The notes beneath the pieces were generated by a model. The model was not told the origin of the DNA. It worked only from the letters and a program-made list of their open reading frames with translations, and ran no database searches. Positions 19,107 through 27,383 of a stretch of DNA of 64,000 nt are shown here, piece by piece. The stretch is from Pseudomonas sp. LS1212 (GTDB taxonomy: Bacteria > Pseudomonadota > Gammaproteobacteria > Pseudomonadales > Pseudomonadaceae), in contig NZ_CP102951.1 of NCBI RefSeq assembly GCF_024741815.1, positions 1 to 64,000 of the forward strand. The letters run 5' to 3'. The position numbers were made by a program, and so were the translations under genes. Numbering within the stretch: position 1 is the first letter of the stretch; every line of letters starts with the position of its first letter.

Positions 19107-19958
19107 ATGAGGAAATCACTACTCGCCCTGCTCTTGCTGGCTGGGGCCGGTCCGGTGCAGGCGCAAGTGCAGCTCGAAGGCGATTATCCACAGCATGACA
19201 CGATGGTTCAGGGCAACACGATCAAGTTGTTACCACGCATTCGTAGCACGCCCATAACCGAGACCCTCGATCGCATTGCGCTGGAGACGATCAACAGCTT
19301 TCTGCTGGCCAACCGCATCATCGACGAGCCCGAGCAGTTCCAGGCTGCGCCCTATATCGTCGCCGGCGACAACGAACGCGTGCTCAGCGGCATGGGCGAT
19401 CGAATTTTCGCACGCGGCGAGTTCGAGCCCGGCGCGACGGGTTACGGCATCTTTCGCCAGGGTAAATCCTATATCGACCCGGACAGCCAGGAGTTTCTCG
19501 GAATCAATGCCGACGATATCGGCAGCGTCGGCCTGATTGCCGAACAGGGCGATGTGGCGACGCTGGAGCTGCTGCGCTCGACCCAGGAAGTCCGCCTTGG
19601 TGATCGTTTGTTCAGCAGCGAGGAGCGGGCGATCAATCCGACCTTCATGCTCAGCGCTCCACCCGGCGAGATCGATGGCGTGATCATAGATGTGCCACGA
19701 GGTGTTACACAGGTAGCCAAGTACGACGTGGTGACTTTGAACAAGGGTAAACGCGATGGGCTCAGCGAGGGCAACGTTCTGGCGGTGTACAAGGCCGGCG
19801 AAACCATCCGTGACCGGGTCACCGGTGAGCCACTGAAGATACCGGATGAACGTGCAGGCAGGCTGATGGTGTTCCGCACATATGAAAAGCTCAGCTATGG
19901 TTTAGTGCTCAATGCCAGTCACTCCCTGGCAGTGATGGACAAGGTGCGGAATCGCTAG
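19107..19958 (+). CDS. LysM-family cell-envelope protein lacking its LysM domain
   Basis: An exported protein of 283 residues with signal peptide MRKSLLALLLLAGAGPVQAQ. In Pseudomonas the gene at this position (between def and dprA) normally encodes about 341 residues with a LysM peptidoglycan-binding domain right after the signal. Here the sequence passes from QHDTMVQ directly to GNTIKLLPRIRSTPI, the part that follows LysM in relatives. That implies a clean in-frame loss of about 55-60 codons. The remaining C-terminal domain (AGDNERVLSGMGDRIFARG ... VMDKVRNR) looks intact. A role in the envelope is likely, but direct peptidoglycan binding through LysM is not. Confidence 0.85.
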   Translation: MRKSLLALLLLAGAGPVQAQVQLEGDYPQHDTMVQGNTIKLLPRIRSTPITETLDRIALETINSFLLANRIIDEPEQFQAAPYIVAGDNERVLSGMGDRIFARGEFEPGATGYGIFRQGKSYIDPDSQEFLGINADDIGSVGLIAEQGDVATLELLRSTQEVRLGDRLFSSEERAINPTFMLSAPPGEIDGVIIDVPRGVTQVAKYDVVTLNKGKRDGLSEGNVLAVYKAGETIRDRVTGEPLKIPDERAGRLMVFRTYEKLSYGLVLNASHSLAVMDKVRNR

Positions 19959-19994
19959 CCAGGCCATTGAGTTATCAAGGCATTATCAACAGAG

Positions 19995-20003
19995 TTATCC
20001 ACA
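19995..20003 (+). promoter_or_regulatory. DnaA box in the dprA leader
   Basis: Exact TTATCCACA in the 89-bp gap between the LysM-family gene and dprA, 45 bp before the dprA start. A second exact box lies inside dprA at 20611-20619. Confidence 0.5.
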
Positions 20004-20047
20004 GCTTGTTCAACTGCTGCCCAGGGCCATGGATCAAGGATGATCTT

Positions 20048-21154
20048 ATGCCGTTGTTCGAAAAATCTGCTTTTTCACCCTCTGAACTGGAGGCGCGTTT
20101 GCGCCTGCATCTGCTTCCCGATTTGGGCCCGCGACGCTTTCACCAGCTGATCGATGCGTTCGGCAACGCCTCCTCTGCGCTTTGCGCACCGGCCAGTGCC
20201 TGGCGTGTCCTCGGCTTGCCGGCAGCGTGCGCCCAGGCGCGTCGAAGTGCCGAAATTCGCGACGGTGCCAGCGCCGCCCTGGCCTGGCTCGAGGGTTGCG
20301 ACCAGCATTTACTAATGTGGGACGCTCCTGAGTATCCCGCACTACTTGCAGAATTGTCCGACGCTCCCCCGTTATTATTCGTCGCAGGTAACCCCCGTAT
20401 TCTGGAAAAACCGCAGTTGGCAATCGTCGGTAGCCGTCGTGCATCGCGACCGGGACTCGATACAGCAGCGGCTTTCTCCCGCAGCTTGGCGCAGGCCGGT
20501 TTTGTCATCACCAGCGGCTTGGCATTAGGGATCGATGGGGCTGCCCATCAGGCGGCACTGGACGTGGGTGGAGAGACAATCGGGGTGTTGGGCACAGGCT
20601 TGAAAAAACTTTATCCACAGCGGCATCGCTCCCTCGCCGCCGCAATGGCGGCACAGGGAAGCGCGGTCGTTTCCGAGTTCCCGCTGGAGGCTGAGCCGAA
20701 CCCGAGCAACTTTCCGCGACGCAATCGCATCATCAGCGGCTTGTCGCTGGGCGTACTGGTGGTAGAAGCCAGCCTGGCCAGTGGTTCGTTGATCACTGCA
20801 CGCCTGGCGGCCGAACAAGGTCGGGAGGTGTATGCGATTCCAGGCTCGATCCATCACCCAGGCGCCAAGGGTTGTCATCAGCTGATTCGCGATGGCGCGC
20901 TGCTGGTCGAAGGTATCGAACAAATCCTCGATTCCTTGCGCGGCTGGCAATCATTGCCGGTTGCCCCGAGCAAAGTGCCGCCGCCTGTCAGCCATCCACT
21001 GCTGGCATTGCTGTTGGCCGCTCCGCACACCAGCGAGGCCTTGGCCATTGCCAGCAGTTTGCCTCTGTCCAGGGTATTGGCGGCCTTGACTGAGCTGGAG
21101 CTCGATGGTGCGGTGGTCAATGAGGCCGGACGTTGGTTTGCACGGGTTAGCTAA
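20048..21154 (+). CDS. dprA: DNA processing protein DprA (Smf)
   Basis: Binds incoming single-stranded DNA and loads RecA during natural transformation. It is 368 residues from the ATG at 20048, which has AAGGA 8 nt upstream. The Rossmann-like core has AIVGSRRASRPG, ITSGLALGIDGAAHQAAL and GSLITARLAAEQGREVYAIPG. The C-terminus (LSRVLAALTELELDGAVV) is a winged-helix domain. It is co-directional with tsaC. Confidence 0.95.
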   Translation: MPLFEKSAFSPSELEARLRLHLLPDLGPRRFHQLIDAFGNASSALCAPASAWRVLGLPAACAQARRSAEIRDGASAALAWLEGCDQHLLMWDAPEYPALLAELSDAPPLLFVAGNPRILEKPQLAIVGSRRASRPGLDTAAAFSRSLAQAGFVITSGLALGIDGAAHQAALDVGGETIGVLGTGLKKLYPQRHRSLAAAMAAQGSAVVSEFPLEAEPNPSNFPRRNRIISGLSLGVLVVEASLASGSLITARLAAEQGREVYAIPGSIHHPGAKGCHQLIRDGALLVEGIEQILDSLRGWQSLPVAPSKVPPPVSHPLLALLLAAPHTSEALAIASSLPLSRVLAALTELELDGAVVNEAGRWFARVS

Positions 21155-21191
21155 GTACACTAGCGCCAGCCTTATATGCGGAGTGAGAGCA

Positions 21192-21749
21192 ATGGTAAGC
21201 AGTTGGCGTGTGCAACAAGCCGCGCGCGAAATTCGAGCGGGCGCGGTCATTGCCTATCCAACCGAGGCGGTCTGGGGACTGGGCTGTGATCCCTGGAACG
21301 AAGAAGCGGTGGATCGCCTGTTGGCAATCAAGTCGCGCTCCGTGGATAAAGGGCTGATCCTGATCGCCGACAGTATCCGCCAGTTCGATTTTCTCTTCGA
21401 AGACTTTCCCGAAACCTGGGTGGACCGCATGGGCAGTACCTGGCCGGGGCCTAATACCTGGCTGGTTCCGCATCAGGACATGTTGCCCGAATGGATTACC
21501 GGCAAGCACGACACCGTTGCGCTGCGGGTCAGCGATCACCCGGTGGTACGTGAACTGTGCGCACTGGTCGGCCCGCTGGTGTCGACCTCGGCCAACCCGC
21601 AAGGCCGCCCTCCTGCGCGCAGCCGCCTGCGCGTGGAGCAGTATTTTCGGGGGCAGATTGACCTGGTTCTGGCGGGCGCGCTGGGGGGGCGCCGCAATCC
21701 CAGTGTGATTCGGGATCTGGTGACGGGCGATATCGTACGCCCAGCGTAA
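21192..21749 (+). CDS. tsaC: Threonylcarbamoyl-AMP synthase (TsaC/RimN/YrdC)
   Basis: Makes threonylcarbamoyl-AMP from Thr, bicarbonate and ATP for the t6A modification of ANN-decoding tRNAs. It is 185 residues. The YrdC core shows IAYPTEAVWGLGCDP, the KSR motif in LAIKSRSVDKGLILIA, and the SANPQGRPPAR block. It lies 37 bp after dprA, as in other gammaproteobacteria. Confidence 0.95.
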   Translation: MVSSWRVQQAAREIRAGAVIAYPTEAVWGLGCDPWNEEAVDRLLAIKSRSVDKGLILIADSIRQFDFLFEDFPETWVDRMGSTWPGPNTWLVPHQDMLPEWITGKHDTVALRVSDHPVVRELCALVGPLVSTSANPQGRPPARSRLRVEQYFRGQIDLVLAGALGGRRNPSVIRDLVTGDIVRPA

Positions 21750-21764
21750 CTTGGCTTCAGGGCC

Positions 21765-21823
21765 TCATCGCTGGCAAGCCAGCTCCCACAATTACCCGTG
21801 GGAGCGGGCTTGCCCGCGATAGG
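21765..21823. repeat. REP pair (inverted)
   Basis: A head-to-head pair of REP units (TCGCTGGCAAGCCAGCTCCCACA and TGGGAGCGGGCTTGCCCGCGATAG, each read in segments) separated by about 8 bp. It sits between the convergent tsaC and qor genes. Confidence 0.85.
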
Positions 21824-21840
21824 CCGCAAAGCGGCCTCGA

Positions 21841-22818
21841 TTAAGGCAACAACACCGTCGACCCCATGGTCCTGCGCGCCGACAATTCGGTCTGGGCCTT
21901 GGCCGCCTCGCTCAACGGATACCGCTGGCTGATGTCCACCTCCAGCTTGCCGCTGGAAATCATGGAAAACAGCTCATCGGCCATGGCTTGAGTGTTCTCG
22001 GCGGTGTTGGCGTAGGAAGCCAGCGTCGGTCGAGTGACATACAGCGAGCCCTTCTGCGCCAGAATACCGAGGTTCACCCCGGTTACCGCGCCTGAAGCAT
22101 TCCCGAAGCTGACCAGTAATCCACGATGGGCCACGCAATCCAGAGAGGTCAGCCAGGTGTCCTGCCCTACGCCGTCGTACACAACTGGGCATTTCTTGCC
22201 ATCAGTCAGTTCCAGAACGCGCTTGACCACATCCTCGCGGCTGTAGTCGATAGTCGCCCAGGCTCCCAGTTCCTTTGCCCGCGCCGCCTTCTCGGGTGAG
22301 CTGACCGTACCGATCAACTTCACCCCAAGCGCCTTGGCCCACTGGCAGGCCAATGAGCCGACGCCGCCAGCAGCGGCATGAAACAGTATGGTTTCCCCGG
22401 CCTTTACGGCGTAGGTCTGGCGCAGCAGGTATTGGACCGTCATGCCCTTGAGCATGACGGCTGCCGCCTGCTCGAAGCTGATCGCCTCGGGCAGCTTGAC
22501 CAGATTGCTGGCCGGCAGTACATGGACCTCGCTGTAAGCGCCCAGCGGCCCACTGCCATAGGCCACGCGATCACCGACCTTGAACCGGGTGACCTCGCTG
22601 CCTACCGCCTCGACCACCCCTGCGCCTTCGGTACCCAGGCCTGAAGGCAGGGACGGGGCTGGATACAGGCCACTGCGAAAATAGGTGTCGATGAAGTTCA
22701 GGCCAATGGCCTTGTTGCGCACGCGGACCTGCTGCGGGCCCGGTTCGGCCGGTTCGAAGTCGACTAACTCAAGCACCTCAGGCCCGCCATGGGTACTGAA
22801 CTGGATACGCTTTGCCAT
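21841..22818 (-). CDS. qor: NADPH:quinone oxidoreductase (zinc-independent MDR family)
   Basis: A medium-chain dehydrogenase/reductase that reduces quinones with NADPH. It is 325 residues. The N-terminal GroES-like domain (MAKRIQFSTHGGPEVLELVDF) lacks the zinc-binding cysteines of alcohol dehydrogenases. The Rossmann motif is FHAAAGGVGSLACQWAKALG. It is divergent from hemF, the same arrangement as in P. aeruginosa. Confidence 0.94.
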   Translation of the reverse strand: MAKRIQFSTHGGPEVLELVDFEPAEPGPQQVRVRNKAIGLNFIDTYFRSGLYPAPSLPSGLGTEGAGVVEAVGSEVTRFKVGDRVAYGSGPLGAYSEVHVLPASNLVKLPEAISFEQAAAVMLKGMTVQYLLRQTYAVKAGETILFHAAAGGVGSLACQWAKALGVKLIGTVSSPEKAARAKELGAWATIDYSREDVVKRVLELTDGKKCPVVYDGVGQDTWLTSLDCVAHRGLLVSFGNASGAVTGVNLGILAQKGSLYVTRPTLASYANTAENTQAMADELFSMISSGKLEVDISQRYPLSEAAKAQTELSARRTMGSTVLLP

Positions 22819-22985
22819 CTGCTATCTCCTCTGTGCGTCCCTGAAAGCTGCTATCGGACGCCATTGCTTGACTGTCGTCAACTGCGGCAGCCCACCCGTG
22901 GGTGGTATGCTACGCGCCGAATTTGCCGCCGGCCTTCGGTTAATCCCCAGCGCCGCTCGGCCTTTGCCCGTTTTAAGGTGATGTC

Positions 22986-23912
22986 ATGACTACCCGCACC
23001 GAGGCCGTGAAAGCCTACCTGCTCGACCTGCAAGACCGGATTTGCACGGCCCTGGAAAATGAAGACGGCACTGCCCGGTTCGTCGAGGATGCCTGGACCC
23101 GTCCCGCTGGCGGCGGCGGTCGTACCCGAGTAATCGAGAATGGCCAGGTCATCGAAAAAGGTGGCGTGAACTTCTCCCACGTCTTCGGCACCGGCCTGCC
23201 GCCCTCGGCCAGCGCCCATCGGCCGGAGTTGGCCGGGCGGGGTTTCGAGGCCCTCGGCGTGTCGCTGGTGATTCACCCGCATAACCCGCATGTACCGACA
23301 TCCCACGCCAATGTGCGCTTCTTCATCGCCGAGAAAGAAGGTGAAGAGCCGGTCTGGTGGTTCGGTGGCGGTTTCGATCTGACGCCCTATTACGCCAACG
23401 AAGAAGATTGCGTGCACTGGCACCGGGTCGCCGAGCGGGCATGTGCGCCCTTCGGCGCCGATGTCTACCCGCGCTACAAGGCCTGGTGCGACCGTTACTT
23501 TCATATCAAGCATCGCAATGAGCCGCGCGGCATTGGCGGCCTGTTCTTCGATGACCTGAACGAGTGGGACTTCGACACCAGCTTCGCCTTCATGCGGGCC
23601 ATCGGCGATGCTTATATCGAGGCCTACCTGCCCATTGTGCAGCGGCGCCGGGCGATGGCCTATACCGAGCAGCAGCGTGAGTTCCAGGAATTCCGCCGCG
23701 GTCGCTACGTCGAGTTCAACCTGGTCTACGACCGTGGCACCCTGTTCGGCCTGCAGTCCGGTGGCCGCACCGAGTCGATCCTGATGTCGCTGCCACCGCA
23801 GGTTCGTTGGGGTTACGATTGGAAAGCCGCGCCGGGCAGTGAAGAGGCGCGCTTGACCGAATACTTCCTGCAGGACCGTGACTGGCTCGGCGAGGCGGAT
23901 GCACGCGCTTGA
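22986..23912 (+). CDS. hemF: Oxygen-dependent coproporphyrinogen-III oxidase
   Basis: Decarboxylates coproporphyrinogen III to protoporphyrinogen IX with O2 in haem synthesis. The 308 residues have the usual length. Conserved blocks GGGGRTRVIENG, VWWFGGGFDLTPYY and ARFKAWCDRYF-like segment (YKAWCDRYFHIKHR), plus the C-terminal RVEFNLVYDRGT-type segment (YVEFNLVYDRGTLFGL), are present. It is followed 43 bp later by aroE. Confidence 0.97.
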   Translation: MTTRTEAVKAYLLDLQDRICTALENEDGTARFVEDAWTRPAGGGGRTRVIENGQVIEKGGVNFSHVFGTGLPPSASAHRPELAGRGFEALGVSLVIHPHNPHVPTSHANVRFFIAEKEGEEPVWWFGGGFDLTPYYANEEDCVHWHRVAERACAPFGADVYPRYKAWCDRYFHIKHRNEPRGIGGLFFDDLNEWDFDTSFAFMRAIGDAYIEAYLPIVQRRRAMAYTEQQREFQEFRRGRYVEFNLVYDRGTLFGLQSGGRTESILMSLPPQVRWGYDWKAAPGSEEARLTEYFLQDRDWLGEADARA

Positions 23913-23923
23913 GTCTCTTGAGC

Positions 23924-23932
23924 TGTGGATAA
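23924..23932 (-). promoter_or_regulatory. DnaA box between hemF and aroE
   Basis: Exact TGTGGATAA in the 43-bp gap, 24 bp before the aroE start codon. Confidence 0.5.
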
Positions 23933-23955
23933 CTTCCAATAAGGAAACTGCTTGA

Positions 23956-24780
23956 ATGGACCGTTATGTCGTTTTTGGTAACCCGATTGGCCACAGCAAG
24001 TCACCGTTGATCCACCGGCTGTTCGCGGAACAAACCGGGCAGCAACTGGAATACAGCGCCCTGCTCGCCCCGCTGGATGATTTCACGGCGTGTGCCCGGA
24101 CGTTTTTCCAGGAAGGCCTGGGGGCCAACGTCACCGTTCCGTTCAAGGAAGAGGCTTATCGGCTGGCCAGCAGCCTGACTGCTCGGGCCCAGCGGGCTGG
24201 TGCCGTGAACACCCTGAGCAAGCTCGTCGATGGCAGCCTGCAGGGTGACAACACCGATGGTGCGGGCCTGGTGCGCGATCTTGTGGTCAATGCTGGTGTA
24301 AGCCTGGCTGGCAAACGGATTCTGCTGCTCGGTGCCGGTGGCGCCGTGCGTGGCGTGCTGGAGCCGATGCTGGCGGAAAAACCGGCCTCCCTGGTAATTG
24401 CCAATCGCACCGTGGAAAAGGCCGAATTGCTGGCCGAGCTGTTCGACGACCTTGGCCCGGTCTCGGCCAGCGGCTTCAGCTGGCTCGCCGAACCCGTGGA
24501 CTTGATCATCAACGCCACCTCGGCGAGCCTGGCCGGTGACCTTCCGCCGATTGCCGCCAGCCTGATCGAGCCGGGCCACACGGTCTGCTACGACATGATG
24601 TACGGCAAGGAGCCAACGCCGTTCTGCAAGTGGGCTACCGAGCACGGTGCCAAGCTCGTGCTCGATGGTCTCGGCATGCTCGCCGAGCAGGCGGCCGAGG
24701 CGTTCTTCGTCTGGCGTGGTGTGCGCCCTGATACGGCCCCCGTACTGGCTGAACTGCGCCGGCAACTGGCTGCCGGCTAG
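23956..24780 (+). CDS. aroE: Shikimate dehydrogenase (NADP+)
   Basis: Reduces 3-dehydroshikimate to shikimate in chorismate synthesis. It is 274 residues. The substrate site GNPIGHSKSP and catalytic Lys64 in VTVPFKEEA are present, with GDNTDGAGL supplying the Asp. The NADP-binding motif is LLGAGGAVRG. Its stop codon overlaps the stop of the convergent sulfate transporter gene (CTAG at 24777-24780). Confidence 0.97.
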   Translation: MDRYVVFGNPIGHSKSPLIHRLFAEQTGQQLEYSALLAPLDDFTACARTFFQEGLGANVTVPFKEEAYRLASSLTARAQRAGAVNTLSKLVDGSLQGDNTDGAGLVRDLVVNAGVSLAGKRILLLGAGGAVRGVLEPMLAEKPASLVIANRTVEKAELLAELFDDLGPVSASGFSWLAEPVDLIINATSASLAGDLPPIAASLIEPGHTVCYDMMYGKEPTPFCKWATEHGAKLVLDGLGMLAEQAAEAFFVWRGVRPDTAPVLAELRRQLAAG

Positions 24781-26360
24781 TCCTCGAAGCGGATCGGGCA
24801 GTGCGCTGCCCCTTCCAGCTTGCACAAATCCTCGATCACCTGCGGCCGGGCCCGGCGCAGGGTCAGGCTGCGATCCTGGCGGCTCAGGCGTCGCGCTTCC
24901 TGGTGCAGCATTTCAACGCCGGAATAGTCGATAAAGTTGATATGCCGGGCGTCGATGATGACCCTGGGGCTTTGGCTGCGTTGCAGGCGAACCTGCAAAT
25001 AGTGACTGGCACCAAAGAAAATCGAGCCACCAACCCGCAGAATCTCCTCATCGCCTTCGCGCCATTGATGCACCCTCGGCTGCGAGGTGCGCTTGAGGTA
25101 GAAGAACAGCGATGCCAACACCCCGGCATAGATCGCCGTCTGCAATTCCAGCAGCAATGTCGCCACGCAGGTCAGGGCCATGACCAAGAACTCGGAGCGG
25201 CTGACGCGAAACAGAGCCCGAATCGCCCGATGATCCACTAACCCCCAACAGATCAACAGAATGCAGCCGGCCATCGCCGGGATCGGAATATGCGCGATCA
25301 AAGTCGCACCGGCCACGGCGAACAATGCCACCCAGAGCGCGGAAAACACCCCGGCCAACGGTGAGCAGGCGCCGGCTTCGTAACTCAAGGCCGAACGGGT
25401 GAACGAACCGGACGACAAGTAACCGGAAAACAGCGTCCCGACCATGTTCGACAGGCCCTGGGCGCGAACTTCCTGGTTTGCGTCGATCAGTTGCTGGGAG
25501 CGCGCGGACAAGGATCGGGCAATCGACAAGCTCGTCACCAGCCCCAGCATCCCGACCGCGACAGCACTGGGCAGCAACCGGAGAACGGCATCCAGGTCCA
25601 GCGGCAATGGACTGAACGGCGGCAGTTTGCCGACGAAGGCGTTGACCAGTTGCACATGACCGAAAGCCCCGGGCCATAGCCACACCAGCAGGCTGCTGGC
25701 GGCCAGGGTGATCAACAGGACTGGCCAGCGCGGCACCAAAAGCTTGAGGACCAGCCCGCCGGCCAACGTCGCCAGCCCCAGTATCAGTGACGGGTAATCA
25801 ACCGCACCGACGTGCTCGACCAGGGCCACCAGGCTCTTGAGTGCGGTGGCCTGGTTGGGCAGATCGAGCCCGAGCAGGTTGGGCAATTGCCCCAATGCAA
25901 TCACCACCGCTGCCCCAAGCGTGAAGCCAAGCACCACCGAGTGCGAGACGAAGTTCACCAGGGCGCCGAAACGCAGTATCCCCAGTAGCCATTGGAATAC
26001 CCCGGCGATGAACGTCAGCAACAGGATAAGCATGATGTAATCGTCACTGCCGGGCACGGCCAGGGGGCTGACGCTGGTATAGAGCACAATGGAGATAGCC
26101 GCCGTCGGGCCGCAGATCAGGTGCCAGGACGAGCCCCACAAGCAAGCGATCATCACCGGGATGATCGCCGCATAGAGACCATACTCCGGTGGCAGGCCGG
26201 CAATCAGGGCATAGGCGATGGATTGTGGCAGGGCCAGGATTGCCCCGCTCAACCCCACCAGCAGGTCACGACCGACGCTGGCGCGGGTCTGCCTGGGCAG
26301 CCAGGTCAGGAAGGGCAATAGTGTGCGGCGAGTGGGCCAACCCATGGATTTCTCGGTCAT
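24777..26360 (-). CDS. SulP-family inorganic anion (sulfate) transporter
   Basis: An inner-membrane permease of 527 residues with about ten to twelve hydrophobic segments in the N-terminal 400 residues. These include the SulP signature region AIPQSIAYALIAGLPPEYGLYAA (read in segments). A C-terminal STAS domain (SPRVIIDARHINFIDYSGVEMLHQEA) follows. The substrate is probably sulfate or bicarbonate. Proximity to choline sulfatase, which releases sulfate, is suggestive but not proof. The start could be the ATG at 26360 or 26345. Confidence 0.9.
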   Translation of the reverse strand: MTEKSMGWPTRRTLLPFLTWLPRQTRASVGRDLLVGLSGAILALPQSIAYALIAGLPPEYGLYAAIIPVMIACLWGSSWHLICGPTAAISIVLYTSVSPLAVPGSDDYIMLILLLTFIAGVFQWLLGILRFGALVNFVSHSVVLGFTLGAAVVIALGQLPNLLGLDLPNQATALKSLVALVEHVGAVDYPSLILGLATLAGGLVLKLLVPRWPVLLITLAASSLLVWLWPGAFGHVQLVNAFVGKLPPFSPLPLDLDAVLRLLPSAVAVGMLGLVTSLSIARSLSARSQQLIDANQEVRAQGLSNMVGTLFSGYLSSGSFTRSALSYEAGACSPLAGVFSALWVALFAVAGATLIAHIPIPAMAGCILLICWGLVDHRAIRALFRVSRSEFLVMALTCVATLLLELQTAIYAGVLASLFFYLKRTSQPRVHQWREGDEEILRVGGSIFFGASHYLQVRLQRSQSPRVIIDARHINFIDYSGVEMLHQEARRLSRQDRSLTLRRARPQVIEDLCKLEGAAHCPIRFED

Positions 26361-26442
26361 CAGTACGCAAAGCCGTTAGGGTGCGGTGTCGCGCAGACAT
26401 GTGCAAGCCGCACCACGTCAGGCATGGGGGGGCGCTGGCCGG

Positions 26443-27363
26443 TTACAGCCGGGTCTTGACCTCTGCCAGCGCATCCTTGCCGTCCAGGGTCTTGACCCCG
26501 TCCAGCCAGGCCTCCAGTACCGCCGGGTTGGCCTTGATCCAGGCTTTGGCAGCATCGGCATTGCTGACTTTCTTGTTGGCCACCTCGGCCATGATGCTGT
26601 TCTCCATCTCCTGGGTGAAGGTCAGGTTGCGCAACAGTTTGCCCACATTCGGACAGGCCTCTGCGTAGCCCTTGCGGGTCAGGGTGTAAACGCTGCCCGT
26701 GGAGCCGAAATAGGCTTCGCCGCCCTTCAGATAGTGCATTTTCAGCTGCACGTTCATCGGGTGAGGCGTCCAGCCCAAAAAGGTGATGAAGCGCTCGCGC
26801 TTAACGGCGCGGGTGACTTCGGAAAGCATCGCCTGCTCGCTGGACTCGACCAGTTTCCACTGGCCCAGGTCGAAGTCGTTTTTCTTGATGATCTCCTGCA
26901 GCGACAGGTTCGCCGGGGCGCCGGAACCGATGCCATACAGCTTCTGGTCGAACTTGTCGGCGAATTTGTTGAGGTCGGCAAAATCACGCACGCCGGCGTC
27001 CCAGACATAGTCGGGCACGGCCAGGGTGAACTCGGTGCCTTCGAGGTTTTTGCTCAACTGGACCACATCGCCGTTGGCCACGAACTTGTCGTAGAAGCCT
27101 TGTTGGGCCGGCATCCAGTTGCCCATGAATACATCCACCAAGCCGTCCTTGAGGCCGCCGTAGGTGATCGGTACGGCCAGCGTATCGATTTTTGCCTTGT
27201 AGCCCATGCCTTCGAGCAGAACGCGAGTAATGGCGTTGGTCGCGGCGATGTCGCTCCAGCCCGGATCGGCCATTTTCACCGTACTGCAGCTCTGTTCGGC
27301 CCAGGCTTGCAAACTGGCTGATACCAGGACCATTGCGGTGACGACTGTGGATAACGTTCTCAT
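26443..27363 (-). CDS. choX: Choline ABC transporter substrate-binding protein
   Basis: A periplasmic binding protein of 306 residues with a signal peptide (MRTLSTVVTAMVLVSASLQAWA). It has an OpuAC-type glycine betaine/choline fold (VKMADPGWSDIAATNAI ... GNWMPAQQGF), in which aromatic residues cage the trimethylammonium group. It lies 20 bp downstream of betC on the same strand. Its permease and ATPase are not in this window, so it probably shares a distant transporter. An exact DnaA box (27346-27354) falls in its first codons. Confidence 0.9.
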   Translation of the reverse strand: MRTLSTVVTAMVLVSASLQAWAEQSCSTVKMADPGWSDIAATNAITRVLLEGMGYKAKIDTLAVPITYGGLKDGLVDVFMGNWMPAQQGFYDKFVANGDVVQLSKNLEGTEFTLAVPDYVWDAGVRDFADLNKFADKFDQKLYGIGSGAPANLSLQEIIKKNDFDLGQWKLVESSEQAMLSEVTRAVKRERFITFLGWTPHPMNVQLKMHYLKGGEAYFGSTGSVYTLTRKGYAEACPNVGKLLRNLTFTQEMENSIMAEVANKKVSNADAAKAWIKANPAVLEAWLDGVKTLDGKDALAEVKTRL

Positions 27364-27383
27364 GACTTCCCCTCGGCTTATGG

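Noticed and set aside
21341..21349. CGTGGATAA and TGTGGACAA (14372-14380) as further DnaA boxes
   Set aside because: Each differs from the strict consensus by one base, so they were left out of the count.
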